Shown: piece by piece, positions 12,104-21,126 of the stretch
How positions within the stretch are numbered: position 1 is the first letter of the stretch
Layout of the letters: each line of letters starts with the position of its first letter
From: Actinoplanes italicus
GTDB taxonomy: Bacteria; Actinomycetota; Actinomycetes; Mycobacteriales; Micromonosporaceae
Direction: 5' to 3'
DNA: 64,000 bases
NCBI RefSeq assembly: GCF_003001815.1
Contig: NZ_PVMZ01000009.1
Coordinates: 62,001 to 126,000 of the forward strand
The notes under the pieces: generated by a model
What the model saw: the letters and a program-made list of their open reading frames with translations, nothing else
Database searches by the model: none
What the model was told of the DNA's origin: nothing
Translations under genes and position numbers: made by a program

Positions 12104-14137
12104 ATGATGAGAAATTCGATGGGCGTGCCGCCCGCAGCCGGGTTCGCGGTGCTCCATCTGATCGCCGTGCTGGCCGGCGCCCGGACGACGCTCGGCGACC
12201 CCGGCCTGCCGATGATCTGGCCCGCCGCCGGTGTGGCCGTGCTGTGGCTCGTGAACCGCAGGGAGTCCCGGTGGCGCTGGGTGGACATGGTCGCCATCGG
12301 CGTCATCACCTTCGGCGGGCTCGCCGCGGCCGGCGCCGGGATCGAGGTCGCACTGCTGGAGATCGCCCCGGCGATGGTCGGCCCGATGGTCTTCATCGTC
12401 GCGGCCGGGCGCTGGCTGCCCGGCCTCTGGGCCGGCCCGGACGGCGGCCGGTCCCTGGCCCGGCTGGGCGAGTTGTGGCGCCTGCTCCTCTGCGCCGCGC
12501 TGGCCTCGGTCACCGGCACCCTGCTGCACGTGGTCGGCGAGCTGGCCGCCGGCGCGGACGGCGGCTTCTCAGGCCTCGGCACGGTCACCCGTCTCGTCCG
12601 CGACACCGTGGCCGTCGTGCTCTTCGGCGTCGCTCTCCGCCGGATCGGCCACCTGCACCGCAACCGCTGGGCAGAGCTGCGCGGCCTGGGGCGTGACCGC
12701 TGGCTGGAGTGCTCCGCGATCGTCGCGGTCTCCGGTGTCGCCTACTGGTACGTGTTCAGCAGCCACGAGGATCTGCCGGTCGGTTTCCTGCTGATCCCGC
12801 TGACCGTGTGGGCCGCGCTCCGGATGCCGACCTCGGTGGCTATCGTCCACGTCGTGGTCTTCGGGTTCGTCGCCCTGCTCTACACGATCGGGGGCCACGG
12901 GCCGTACGCCAGGGTCGCGGACATCGGCACGACCGCGCTGCTGATCCAGCTCTACGTCGGCATCGTCGGCGCCGTCGGCTTCGCTCTCGCCCTCGTCCGC
13001 GACGAACGTGACAGCCTCATCCAGCGCCTGAAGGTCTCCGAGCAGGAGGCCACCGACAGGGCCACGATGATGACCACGGTGGTCGACTCGATGACCGAGG
13101 GCCTCGCCATCCTGGACCACACCGGCCGTCTCGTGCTGCGCAACCCGGCCGCCGGACGCCTGCTCGGGAGCGCCAGCTCGGTCACCGGCACCGTGGCGCT
13201 CGGCAGCGACCACGGGTTCTTCCGGCCGGACGGCACCCCGCTGACCGACGCCGAACTGCCGCACGTGCGTGCCCTGGCCGGTGAGGACGCCGCGCCCATG
13301 GACGTGCTGGTACGTAACGCCGCGGTGCCCGAGGGACGGGTGGTCCGGTTCAACGTGGCCCGGCTGGCGCTCGTCACCGGGCCGTACCACGTGGTGGTGG
13401 TCTTCCACGACGTCACCGCCGACCGGCGCCACCGCGACGAGCTGATGTCGTTCGCCGGGCGGGTCGCGCACAACCTGCTCAACCCGCTCACCACGATCGA
13501 GGGCTGGTCCGAGGTCCTGGAGCAGGAACTGGCCGGATACCAGCCGGCAGAGCGGGTGGAGCGCATTCAGCGGGCCTCCGCCCGGATGCGCACGTTCCTC
13601 AATGGGCTGCTGTCGTACACGGCGGCCCGCGACGGCAAGCTGATGCCGACCACTGTCAACCTGGCCCTGCTGGTCGGCGACATCGTCAACAGCCGCCTCG
13701 ACCATGCCGAGAGCACCGGCGCGGCGCCGCCGTACTTCGAGGTGGGCCGGCTCGACCCGGTCGACGCCGACCCCGTGCTGCTGCGCCAGCTGCTGGAGAA
13801 CCTGATCGACAACTCACTGCGGATGATGGCCCCGGGCGTCGGGCCGTACCTGGCGATCTCCTGCCAGCCGGCGCCGAAGAGGATGGTGCGCATCGACATC
13901 CTCGACAACAGCGTCGGCATCCCGCCCGGCAAGCGGCACGAGATCTGGACGAACTTCCACCGCGACAAGGGATCCGACTCCAACGGGCTGGAGCTGGCGA
14001 TCTGCAAGCGGATCGTGGAACGGCACGGCGGGACGATCGAGGCGGTCGCCAACCCGCACGGCACCGGCAACCGCATGTCGTTCACCCTGCCGGCCGGGCG
14101 TTCCGCCTATGCCCGGGCGCTGGCCCCGACCCGCTGA
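12104..14137 (+). CDS. MASE1-PAS histidine kinase with degenerate ATP-binding boxes
   Basis: A 677-residue protein: eight or so membrane segments of MASE1 type in residues 5-290, a PAS domain (about 315-430), a HisKA domain with His456 in VAHNLLNPL, and a HATPase domain. The ATP site is unusual. The G1 box reads DNSVGIP instead of the usual D-x-G-x-G, and the G2 box reads SNGLELAI instead of GTGLGLAI. The paralogue at 15963-17642 keeps the normal residues. The protein may be a weak kinase, a phosphatase, or an inactive partner. The start could be ATG 12104 or 12107, both after GAGG. No response regulator gene is adjacent. Confidence 0.85.
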   Translation: MMRNSMGVPPAAGFAVLHLIAVLAGARTTLGDPGLPMIWPAAGVAVLWLVNRRESRWRWVDMVAIGVITFGGLAAAGAGIEVALLEIAPAMVGPMVFIVAAGRWLPGLWAGPDGGRSLARLGELWRLLLCAALASVTGTLLHVVGELAAGADGGFSGLGTVTRLVRDTVAVVLFGVALRRIGHLHRNRWAELRGLGRDRWLECSAIVAVSGVAYWYVFSSHEDLPVGFLLIPLTVWAALRMPTSVAIVHVVVFGFVALLYTIGGHGPYARVADIGTTALLIQLYVGIVGAVGFALALVRDERDSLIQRLKVSEQEATDRATMMTTVVDSMTEGLAILDHTGRLVLRNPAAGRLLGSASSVTGTVALGSDHGFFRPDGTPLTDAELPHVRALAGEDAAPMDVLVRNAAVPEGRVVRFNVARLALVTGPYHVVVVFHDVTADRRHRDELMSFAGRVAHNLLNPLTTIEGWSEVLEQELAGYQPAERVERIQRASARMRTFLNGLLSYTAARDGKLMPTTVNLALLVGDIVNSRLDHAESTGAAPPYFEVGRLDPVDADPVLLRQLLENLIDNSLRMMAPGVGPYLAISCQPAPKRMVRIDILDNSVGIPPGKRHEIWTNFHRDKGSDSNGLELAICKRIVERHGGTIEAVANPHGTGNRMSFTLPAGRSAYARALAPTR

Positions 14138-14147
14138 CGGCGACCGC

Positions 14148-14720
14148 TCAGGGCACCGCGCCCAGCATGTCCAGGACGCCGCCGAACAGGGCGGTCGTAC
14201 CCGCCTGATCGAGATGCCGGGCCTGCCACCCGCGGTCCTGGATGCCCTGCAGGACGCCGATCACGGTGGTCCGGACCGTCCGCAGGGTGGCCGGCGACAG
14301 CAGCACCGCCGAGGTGCCGTCGGCGTACGCGGCACGGGCCCCGGAACCGAGCGCCACCATCGCGGCCGCGGCCCCGTTGAGGATCTGCGCGACGCGCAGG
14401 CGGTCGCGGTCCAGGTTGAACGCGGCCACGTGCACGGCCAGGCCGAGCGCCGTCATGAGCCGGCCCGTCTCGTCGCCGCTGAGCACCGCCGGCATGGTGT
14501 CCGCGTCGTCCTCCGGCACGGCGGCCCCGCTGCAGAAACCGTTGATCAGCTCCTCGGCGACGTCGAGGGGGACCAGGCCGATCTCGGCGGAGCGGCGGCG
14601 CAGGGTGGCCTCGATCGCGTCACGCACGATGTACGCGGGAACGACCCGTTGCTGATCAGCGAGCCGCCGGATGATCACGGCCACGACGTCGTCGACAGGC
14701 ATCGCGCCGGGCTGGTCCAT
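14148..14720 (-). CDS. Hypothetical protein
   Basis: A 190-residue mostly helical, soluble, acidic protein starting at ATG 14720. The composition is rich in Ala, Val, Leu and Asp with no signal peptide, membrane helix or recognised motif. It lies between two histidine kinase genes, convergent with the MASE1 kinase upstream (10-base gap) and 17 bases downstream of the GAF kinase gene on the same strand. It may belong to that minus-strand transcript. The function is unknown. Confidence 0.65.
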   Translation of the reverse strand: MDQPGAMPVDDVVAVIIRRLADQQRVVPAYIVRDAIEATLRRRSAEIGLVPLDVAEELINGFCSGAAVPEDDADTMPAVLSGDETGRLMTALGLAVHVAAFNLDRDRLRVAQILNGAAAAMVALGSGARAAYADGTSAVLLSPATLRTVRTTVIGVLQGIQDRGWQARHLDQAGTTALFGGVLDMLGAVP

Positions 14721-14737
14721 ACCTCTCAGCCTAGGGC

Positions 14738-15940
14738 CTAGGCAGCCACGGGCAGGGTGACGCGAGCCGTGACCCCGGCCTGTGAGACGTCCACGGTCAC
14801 CGTCCCGGCGTGCGCCTCGACGATGTTGCGGGCGATCGTCAGACCCAGGCCCACACCGGGGACGGCCTGCTCACGGGCGTACCGGCCGCGGTAGAAACGG
14901 TCGAAGACGAACGGCAGCTCGCCGGCCGGGATCCCGACCCCGGCATCGGTGATCTCCACGAACGGGCGCGGCGCCGAACCCGTGATGATCGTGATCGGAC
15001 GGTCGGCCGGGGTGAACAGCAGCGCGTTGCGCAGCAGCTGCCCGATGGCGTGCGCCAGCCGGGTCAGATCGGCGCGCACCCGCACCGGAGCGTCACACCG
15101 CACGCGTACGCTCTCCGCGCGCAACGCCATCAGCGGGCGGCAGCCGTTGACCGCCGCCGCCACGACGGTGTCCAGCTCCACCGGACCGACCGGGGCGGGC
15201 AGCGGCGCCTCGTCCGGCCGGGTGCCGGCGAGCAGGTGGTCGACCATGCTGACCAGACGCTCGCCGTTACGGTGGATCGGCTCGATCAGTCTCCGGTACG
15301 GGGCCAGGTCCTCCTGATCGCCGAGGATCTCCAGATAGCCCTGGATGGACGCGACGGGCGTACGCAGCTCATGGGTGATCGTGGCGACCAGGTCGTCCTC
15401 GCGCTGCGAGGCGCGGGCCAGCTCGTCGCCCAGGTCGGCCATCCGCAGCCGGTTGCGGATCGAGGTCAGGTGCACCGCCGCCTGCCCGGCGAAGGTGACC
15501 AGGTTGCGGATCTGGGCGTCGTCGACCCGGCGCGGCCGGTCGTCGATCACGCACATGGCGCCGAGGGTGTGCCCGTCCTCGTCGACGATCGGCGCTCCGG
15601 CGTAGAACCGCACGTTCGGCTTGCCGACGACGTTGGGCAGACCGGCGAACCGGCTGTCGCGGGTCGCGTCCGGGACGATCAGCGGCTGGCCGGCCGGGAC
15701 GACGTACTTGCAGAACGACACGTCGAGCGGGGTCTGCTCGTCGGCCAGGCCGTGGCTTCCGGCGAACCACTGCCGGTCCCGGTCGACCAGCGACACCGCG
15801 GCCATCGGCGTGTCGAACATCGATGCCGCCAGCCGCGTCAGATCGTCGAGCGCGGCCGGCCGGGGCCGATCGAGCACGTCGTACGACTGCAGGGCCGCCA
15901 GCCTCGCCTTTTCGTCCGGGTCCCGGGGAACGCGCTCCAC
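14738..15940 (-). CDS. GAF-domain sensor histidine kinase
   Basis: A 400-residue cytoplasmic kinase with a GAF domain (about 25-160) carrying the phytochrome-like SFCKYVV and LGAMCVIDD stretches, a HisKA domain with His190 in ITHELRTPV, and a HATPase domain with N box (RNALLF), DAGVGIPAG and GVGLGLTIARN. No membrane segment is present, so the signal is intracellular. The start GTG 15940 follows the MASE1 kinase gene on the same strand by 22 bases. The two kinases and the unknown gene at 14148 may form one transcript with no regulator gene. Confidence 0.9.
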   Translation of the reverse strand: MERVPRDPDEKARLAALQSYDVLDRPRPAALDDLTRLAASMFDTPMAAVSLVDRDRQWFAGSHGLADEQTPLDVSFCKYVVPAGQPLIVPDATRDSRFAGLPNVVGKPNVRFYAGAPIVDEDGHTLGAMCVIDDRPRRVDDAQIRNLVTFAGQAAVHLTSIRNRLRMADLGDELARASQREDDLVATITHELRTPVASIQGYLEILGDQEDLAPYRRLIEPIHRNGERLVSMVDHLLAGTRPDEAPLPAPVGPVELDTVVAAAVNGCRPLMALRAESVRVRCDAPVRVRADLTRLAHAIGQLLRNALLFTPADRPITIITGSAPRPFVEITDAGVGIPAGELPFVFDRFYRGRYAREQAVPGVGLGLTIARNIVEAHAGTVTVDVSQAGVTARVTLPVAA

Positions 15941-15962
15941 ACGACTGCTCTTCGGCGGCGGC

Positions 15963-17642
15963 TCAGTGGAGCTGAGCGGAATCGGGGACGGGTTGCCGCG
16001 TCGGCGGAACGGCGGCCGGGACCGAGAACACGAACCGCGACCCGCCGCCCGGGTTGTCGGTGGCGGTGATCGTGCCGCCGTGCCGTTCCACGATCCGCCG
16101 GCAGATGCCCAGACCGAGCCCGGTCCCCGCGTATCCCAGGGTGGAGTGGGCCCGATGGAAGTTGCCGAAGATCTCGTCGTGCTGGCCGTCCGGGATGCCG
16201 ATGCCGTTGTCGGCGACGCAGACCTGGACCATGTCGCCGATGCGGGACGCGGTCACCGTCAGCGCCGGGGTGACACCCGGCGCCGTGTACTTGATCGCGT
16301 TGCCGATCAGGTTGTCCAGCAGCTGCCGGATCAGAACCGGGTCGGCCTGCACCGCCGGCAGGTCGGCCACCGTGAATCGGGGCGCCGGCAGCCCGGCCCC
16401 GATCGCCGCGTCGAGCCGGGCCACCGTCACGTCCGCCACCACCTGCCCCAGATCCACCGGCTGGGAGGTGAACGCCCCGTCCCGGGCCGTGGCGTGATCG
16501 AGCAGCCCGTCGATCAGTGACCGCATCCGGACCGCGGCCCGCTCCACCCGGTCCAGGGCGTCCAGGGCCCGGGCCGTCTCCGGCGTCCTGGCCGCCAGCT
16601 CGACCGCGTCGGTGGCCGTCTCGGCCCAGCCCTGCACCGCGGTGACCGGGTTGAGCAGGTCGTGCGCCACCACTCCGGCGAAGGCCGCCAGCTCGGCCTT
16701 CTCGGCGGCCAGTTCGGTCAGCAGCTCGGCCCGCTCGTCGCGGCCGAGCGCCAGCACCAGTCCGACGACCGCCACGATGGCGACGAACAACTGCGCCACG
16801 AACGCACGGGTGGCCGGGTCCGGGATGTTCGCGAACGGACCCTGCCCGCTCAGCGTGAAGACCACCGCTATCACGCCCACCACCAGGTCGTGGAGCACGA
16901 CGAACGGGGTGGACAGCCGGGTGCCGGCCCAGACCGTCACGGCGATCAGGGTGAACGCGATCGGCAGGCCCTGCGCGTAGGCGAACCCGGCCAGGTAGGC
17001 GGCGGTCGAGCAGAGGGCCAGCGCGGTGTACTCGGTGAGCCGCTGGCGCGGTGTCGCGGCCAGCGCCCGCCCGGCGCGCCGCCACCAGCCGGACAGGTCG
17101 CCGTACCGCTCCCGGTAGGCGGCCGCGGCCTGGCCGATCAGCAAGCCGGCCGCACCGATCAGCAGGATGCTCGCGGTGTTGCGGGCCAGCCAGACGAACG
17201 TGGCCGGCCACGAGTACCGGTCGGTGAGCAGCCACATCCCGGTGGGCCCGAAGGCGGCGCCGGCAGCGGTGGAGGTGAACGCCGCGGCGAGCAGGCCCCA
17301 CAGATCACGGGTGGTGCGCAGGCGATCGCCGCCCCAGCGGTCGATCAGCCGCAGGAACACCCACAGCTGGACCAGGTTGGCGACCACGAAGATCCCGGCC
17401 ATCGTCATCGACGCGCCGGTCGCCGAGTTCACCCCGAGGGTGATCACGGCGAGCGCGGCGACGTCCGCCCAGCGAGCGGGGGCCTTCCGCTGGACGAGGA
17501 ACCAGATCACCCCGATCCCCGCGGCGGGCCACACCATGCTCAAGTTGGTGGAGTCCATCACAGTGAGGCGTCCGGCCCAGACCGCGACGAGATACACGAC
17601 GGCGAACACGCCGGTGCGTACCAGCGAACTGCGGTAGGTCAT
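15963..17642 (-). CDS. MASE1 sensor histidine kinase
   Basis: A 559-residue membrane kinase. MASE1-type helices occupy about residues 8-300, with the family stretch SMVWPAAGIGVIWFL near residue 35. They are followed directly, without a PAS domain, by a HisKA domain with His327 in VVAHDLLNPV and an intact HATPase domain (NAIKYTAPG, ADNGIGIPDG, GTGLGLGICRR). It is a shorter paralogue of the protein at 12104-14137. The start is ATG 17642. It is 22 bases upstream of the GAF kinase gene in the same direction, suggesting co-expression. Confidence 0.9.
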   Translation of the reverse strand: MTYRSSLVRTGVFAVVYLVAVWAGRLTVMDSTNLSMVWPAAGIGVIWFLVQRKAPARWADVAALAVITLGVNSATGASMTMAGIFVVANLVQLWVFLRLIDRWGGDRLRTTRDLWGLLAAAFTSTAAGAAFGPTGMWLLTDRYSWPATFVWLARNTASILLIGAAGLLIGQAAAAYRERYGDLSGWWRRAGRALAATPRQRLTEYTALALCSTAAYLAGFAYAQGLPIAFTLIAVTVWAGTRLSTPFVVLHDLVVGVIAVVFTLSGQGPFANIPDPATRAFVAQLFVAIVAVVGLVLALGRDERAELLTELAAEKAELAAFAGVVAHDLLNPVTAVQGWAETATDAVELAARTPETARALDALDRVERAAVRMRSLIDGLLDHATARDGAFTSQPVDLGQVVADVTVARLDAAIGAGLPAPRFTVADLPAVQADPVLIRQLLDNLIGNAIKYTAPGVTPALTVTASRIGDMVQVCVADNGIGIPDGQHDEIFGNFHRAHSTLGYAGTGLGLGICRRIVERHGGTITATDNPGGGSRFVFSVPAAVPPTRQPVPDSAQLH

Positions 17643-17703
17643 TCGTCGCTCCCCGAGCCTCCCCCTCCGCTGCCTATCGGCGGGAAGCGCGGTTCGCTGA
17701 GCG

Positions 17704-18987
17704 TCAGCCCACGGCGGCGCGGCGCGCGGTGTACTCGCTCCCGGTGCGGTGGTTCGGGTACTGCAGCGGCGCCTCCGGCTGGTCGTCGTACGCCCCGGTG
17801 TCGGCCCAGCGGCGGCTGGTCTCCATCCGGACGTTCTCCAGCGGGTCGCTGTCGTAGACCGAGCGGCTGTGGAAGCGCTGCGCGTAGTCGAGCATGCCGT
17901 CGACCAGCCGGTCCACGTCGGCGGCCGGTCGCACCACGAGACGCATGAACTGGCTGGTCATACCCAGTTTGTTGCCGCACTCACGGGTCATGATGCCGTG
18001 ATTGGCGACCAGGTAGTCGCGCAGCGCCACACCCGACCACTCGTTCGGCAGCTTCACCAGGAAGAAGTTGCCCTGCGACGGGAAGACGGTCAGCCCCTGG
18101 ATGCGCTGCAGCTCCCGGCCCATCGACCGGCGGTCCCGGCTGAGCAGGCGCAGGCTCTCCTCGTACTCCATCTCATGTTCTTGAATCATGTGGACGACCT
18201 TCTCCGCCAGGGAGTTGAGGTTCCACTTGGGCAGCATCCTCGCGATCTTGCCGGAGATCGCGGGGTTGGCCAGCATGTATCCGAACCGGATGCCGTGCAG
18301 GCCGAAGTTCTTGCCGAGGCTCTTGAGGACCACCGCGTTCGGGCGGATCACCGCGTCCGGGCCGACCGAGGGGTAGCGCTCGGCGTCGGAGAAGTCGATG
18401 AACGACTCGTCGACGACCACCAGGTCCAGGTCGCTGAGCGTGTCCATGAAGCGGATCACGTCGCGCCGCGGGATGTAGTGGCCGTCCGGGTTGTTGACGT
18501 TGCAGACCACCGCGACCCGGGACTTGCGCTCCCGGATGAACTCGACGTACTCCTCCAGATCGAGGCGGAAGCCGTCGCGCTCCTGCAGCGGGAACATGTC
18601 GACCCGCTTACCGGTCTCCATCGGCTGGTCGGTCCACCGGCCGAACGTCGGGATCGGGATCGCCACGCTCTCCTTGATGAGCAGGTGGTCGATCCAGGTG
18701 ATCAGCTCCGTGGATCCGTTCGCCATGGCCACCGTCTGCGGGTGCAGCCCGAGCACGCTGGCCAGCTTCTTGGTGATGGTCGCCGAGTCGCTGGGGTAGT
18801 ACTTGAGGATGCTCTTGAGGTCGCGGGTGAGCTCGTCGAACATCTCCGGTGTGGGGAAGTAAGGGTTGCACGGGATGCAGAAGTCGACGATCTCCACGCC
18901 CTCGCCCGCGGCACGCGCCACGTCGAAGTACGACGCGCTGTGCGAACCCTTGTGCAGCATCGACGTGTCGATTCCGGTCCGTGCCAC
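17704..18987 (-). CDS. Class I/II PLP aminotransferase, histidinol-phosphate aminotransferase-like
   Basis: A 427-residue fold-type I PLP enzyme. The cofactor lysine is Lys226 in GKNFGLHGIRFGY. Other family marks are MANGSTELI near residue 90, NVNNPDGHYIPR (asparagine contact to the PLP ring) and VVDESFIDF (aspartate to the pyridine nitrogen). The phosphate-contacting C-terminal Arg lies in MRLVVRP. It resembles HisC/CobD-like aminotransferases but no histidine or cobalamin genes are near, so the substrate is open. The chosen GTG 18987 has GGGAGG eight bases upstream. The C-terminal 50 residues are rich in Arg, Tyr and Pro and exceed the usual family end. Confidence 0.85.
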   Translation of the reverse strand: MARTGIDTSMLHKGSHSASYFDVARAAGEGVEIVDFCIPCNPYFPTPEMFDELTRDLKSILKYYPSDSATITKKLASVLGLHPQTVAMANGSTELITWIDHLLIKESVAIPIPTFGRWTDQPMETGKRVDMFPLQERDGFRLDLEEYVEFIRERKSRVAVVCNVNNPDGHYIPRRDVIRFMDTLSDLDLVVVDESFIDFSDAERYPSVGPDAVIRPNAVVLKSLGKNFGLHGIRFGYMLANPAISGKIARMLPKWNLNSLAEKVVHMIQEHEMEYEESLRLLSRDRRSMGRELQRIQGLTVFPSQGNFFLVKLPNEWSGVALRDYLVANHGIMTRECGNKLGMTSQFMRLVVRPAADVDRLVDGMLDYAQRFHSRSVYDSDPLENVRMETSRRWADTGAYDDQPEAPLQYPNHRTGSEYTARRAAVG

Positions 18988-19158
18988 AGTTGTCCTCCCG
19001 AACCCCTCGGTGATCGTGCCGCCACGCAGTACGGGGGGAGAACACAAAACGTTCGAGGCTTAAGGGACAGGAAAGGAAGAACTTCGCGGCTCCTCCCGAG
19101 TCGAAATGATCAACTAAGTCGTTCTCTCCGTCAGGTGGCCGTCACGGAGGGATGCGGA

Positions 19159-19581
19159 ATGCGCGGTTTGATCAGGACGTTTCTGGCAAGTCTGGTGGTC
19201 TCCGGGGCGGTGATGACGGCGAGCCCGGCCCACGCGACCCCCGGACACGGGGTGACCGCCCGGGTCGTCTGGCAGTGGACCGTCGACGACACCGATTATG
19301 TGCTGCGGGAGATCACCATCGTCCCGGGCGGCAGCACCGGCTGGCACCGGCACCCCGGACTGGTCTTCGCGAACGTGCGCGAGGGCACGCTCGTCCACCG
19401 GATGGCCGACTGCACCACGACCCGGCGGTACGGCGAGGGCGAGAGCCTGATGGAGCATCCCGGTGAGCCGCTGGCCCACCTGGGCGAGAACCGGGGCAGC
19501 CGTACGGTGATCCTCGACGTTGTCTACGCGACCCCCAAGGGTGTGCCGCTCTCCACAGACGCACCCGACCCCGGCTGCTGA
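19159..19581 (+). CDS. Secreted cupin-domain protein
   Basis: A 140-residue protein with a signal peptide (residues 1-28, ending SPAHA) and a single small cupin barrel. Cupin motif 1 is PGGSTGWHRHPG, with metal-type His residues and G-x(5)-HxH spacing. Motif 2 is approximated by GEPLAHLGEN. Probably an exported metal-binding or sensor-like cupin; no activity can be assigned. ATG 19159 follows GGAGG by eight bases. The gene runs just ahead of the GH13 gene (43-base gap) and may share its transcript. Confidence 0.8.
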   Translation: MRGLIRTFLASLVVSGAVMTASPAHATPGHGVTARVVWQWTVDDTDYVLREITIVPGGSTGWHRHPGLVFANVREGTLVHRMADCTTTRRYGEGESLMEHPGEPLAHLGENRGSRTVILDVVYATPKGVPLSTDAPDPGC

Positions 19582-19624
19582 TCTCCCGCCTAGAGTTGGG
19601 AAGACGTACTGGAGGGGGTAGTCG

Positions 19625-21097
19625 ATGACGGGGTGGCCGACGGCGCCGGTGATCTACGAGATCGGCACGTGGCCGTGGCTGGCCGGGTTGAGCCGGCGGT
19701 ATTCGCGCCCGGTGACCCTCGCGGACGTGCCCGGTGAGGTGTGGGACGAGGTCGCCGCGCCGGGCGTGAACGCGGTCTGGCTGATGGGCGTCTGGGAACG
19801 CAGCCCCGCCGGGCTCGCCGTCGCCCGGGAGAACGCGTCGCTGCAGCGGGCCTTCCGCGCCGCCCTGCCCGACCTGGCCGACAGCGACGTCGTCGGCTCG
19901 CCGTACTGCGTGCGCCAGTACCGGGTCGACGACCGCCTGGGCGGGCCGGAGGGCCTGGCCACGGCACGCGCCGAGCTGAAGCGGCGCGGGCTCCGGCTGA
20001 TCCTCGACTACGTGCCCAACCACGTGGCCCCCGACCATCCGGCGACCACCGACCACCCGAACTGGTTCATTCAGGGCAGCGCCGCCGACCTGGCCGCCGA
20101 CCCCGGCGGCTGGTTCGAGGCGGCCGGCCGCATCCTGGCGTTCGGCCGCGACCCCTACTTCCCGCCCTGGCCGGACGTCGCCCAGCTCAACGCGTTCGAC
20201 CCCGGCCTCCGAGAGGCCACCGTCGCCACCCTGGCCTGGATCGGCGAACAGTGCGACGGCGTCCGCGTCGACATGGCGATGCTGGTCACCAACGACATCT
20301 TCGCCGGCACCTGGGGCGCGTACGCCGGTGAGGTCCCGGCCGAGGAGTTCTGGCCGCCGATCATCGAGCGGGTCAAGGCGGCACACCCCGGTCTCGTGCT
20401 GATCGCCGAGGCGTACTGGGACACCGAGTGGACGCTGCAGCGGCAGGGCTTCGACTTCTGCTACGACAAGCGCCTCTACGACCGGCTCACCCACGAGGGC
20501 GCCGAGGCGCTGCGCAAGCACCTGGTCGCCGACCGCGGGTACCAGGACGGCCTGCTGCGCTTCACCGAGAACCACGACGAGCCGCGGGCCGCCGCGAGCA
20601 TGCCCGGAGGCCGCGACCGGGCCGCCGCGGTCGCCATCGCCACCCTGCCCGGAGCCACCCTCTGGCACGACGGGCAGTTCGAGGGCCGGCGTACCCATCT
20701 CTCGGTCTTCCTCGGGCGATACCCCGACGAACCGGCCGACCCCGACCTGCGCTCGTTCCACCGCAGGCTGCTGACCGTCGCGGCCGGCCTCCGCCGCGGC
20801 GAGTGGCGGCTGCTCGACGTCCGGGGCTGGCCCGACAACCCGTCCCACCGTGACGTGGTGGCCTGGTCATGGCACGAGGGCGCCACCCGGCACCTGGTCG
20901 TCGTCAACTTCGGCGACGCACCGGCGCAGGCCCGCGTGCCATTGCCGTGGCCGGGCCTGGCCGGGCGTTCGTGGGAACTCACCGACCTGCTCGACGGCCG
21001 GGTCTTCGACCGCGACGGCGACGAGCTGGCCGCCGAAGGCCTCTATGTGGATCTCCCGCCGTGGGCCACCCACGTCCTCGCCGTCGAACCGGCCTAG
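19625..21097 (+). CDS. GH13 alpha-amylase family glycoside hydrolase
   Basis: A 490-residue intracellular (no signal peptide) TIM-barrel enzyme of the alpha-amylase superfamily. Conserved regions are DYVPNHV (region I), GVRVDMAML with nucleophile Asp216 (region II), LIAEAYW with acid/base Glu262 (region III), and TENHDEP with Asp318 (region IV). A beta-sandwich C-terminal domain closes the protein. The short barrel resembles maltosidase or sucrose-phosphorylase-like members, so specificity may be for short alpha-glucans. The start ATG 19625 follows GGAGGGGG. No transporter or repressor of maltose type is next to it. Confidence 0.9.
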   Translation: MTGWPTAPVIYEIGTWPWLAGLSRRYSRPVTLADVPGEVWDEVAAPGVNAVWLMGVWERSPAGLAVARENASLQRAFRAALPDLADSDVVGSPYCVRQYRVDDRLGGPEGLATARAELKRRGLRLILDYVPNHVAPDHPATTDHPNWFIQGSAADLAADPGGWFEAAGRILAFGRDPYFPPWPDVAQLNAFDPGLREATVATLAWIGEQCDGVRVDMAMLVTNDIFAGTWGAYAGEVPAEEFWPPIIERVKAAHPGLVLIAEAYWDTEWTLQRQGFDFCYDKRLYDRLTHEGAEALRKHLVADRGYQDGLLRFTENHDEPRAAASMPGGRDRAAAVAIATLPGATLWHDGQFEGRRTHLSVFLGRYPDEPADPDLRSFHRRLLTVAAGLRRGEWRLLDVRGWPDNPSHRDVVAWSWHEGATRHLVVVNFGDAPAQARVPLPWPGLAGRSWELTDLLDGRVFDRDGDELAAEGLYVDLPPWATHVLAVEPA

Positions 21098-21126
21098 GTT
21101 CTGTCGCGCGAGCCGCGCGTCAGGGC

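Noticed and set aside
17749..19581. 610-residue plus-strand frame
   Set aside because: Most of it is antisense to the aminotransferase; only the last 140 residues, with a signal peptide and cupin motifs after a ribosome-binding site at 19146, are a gene.
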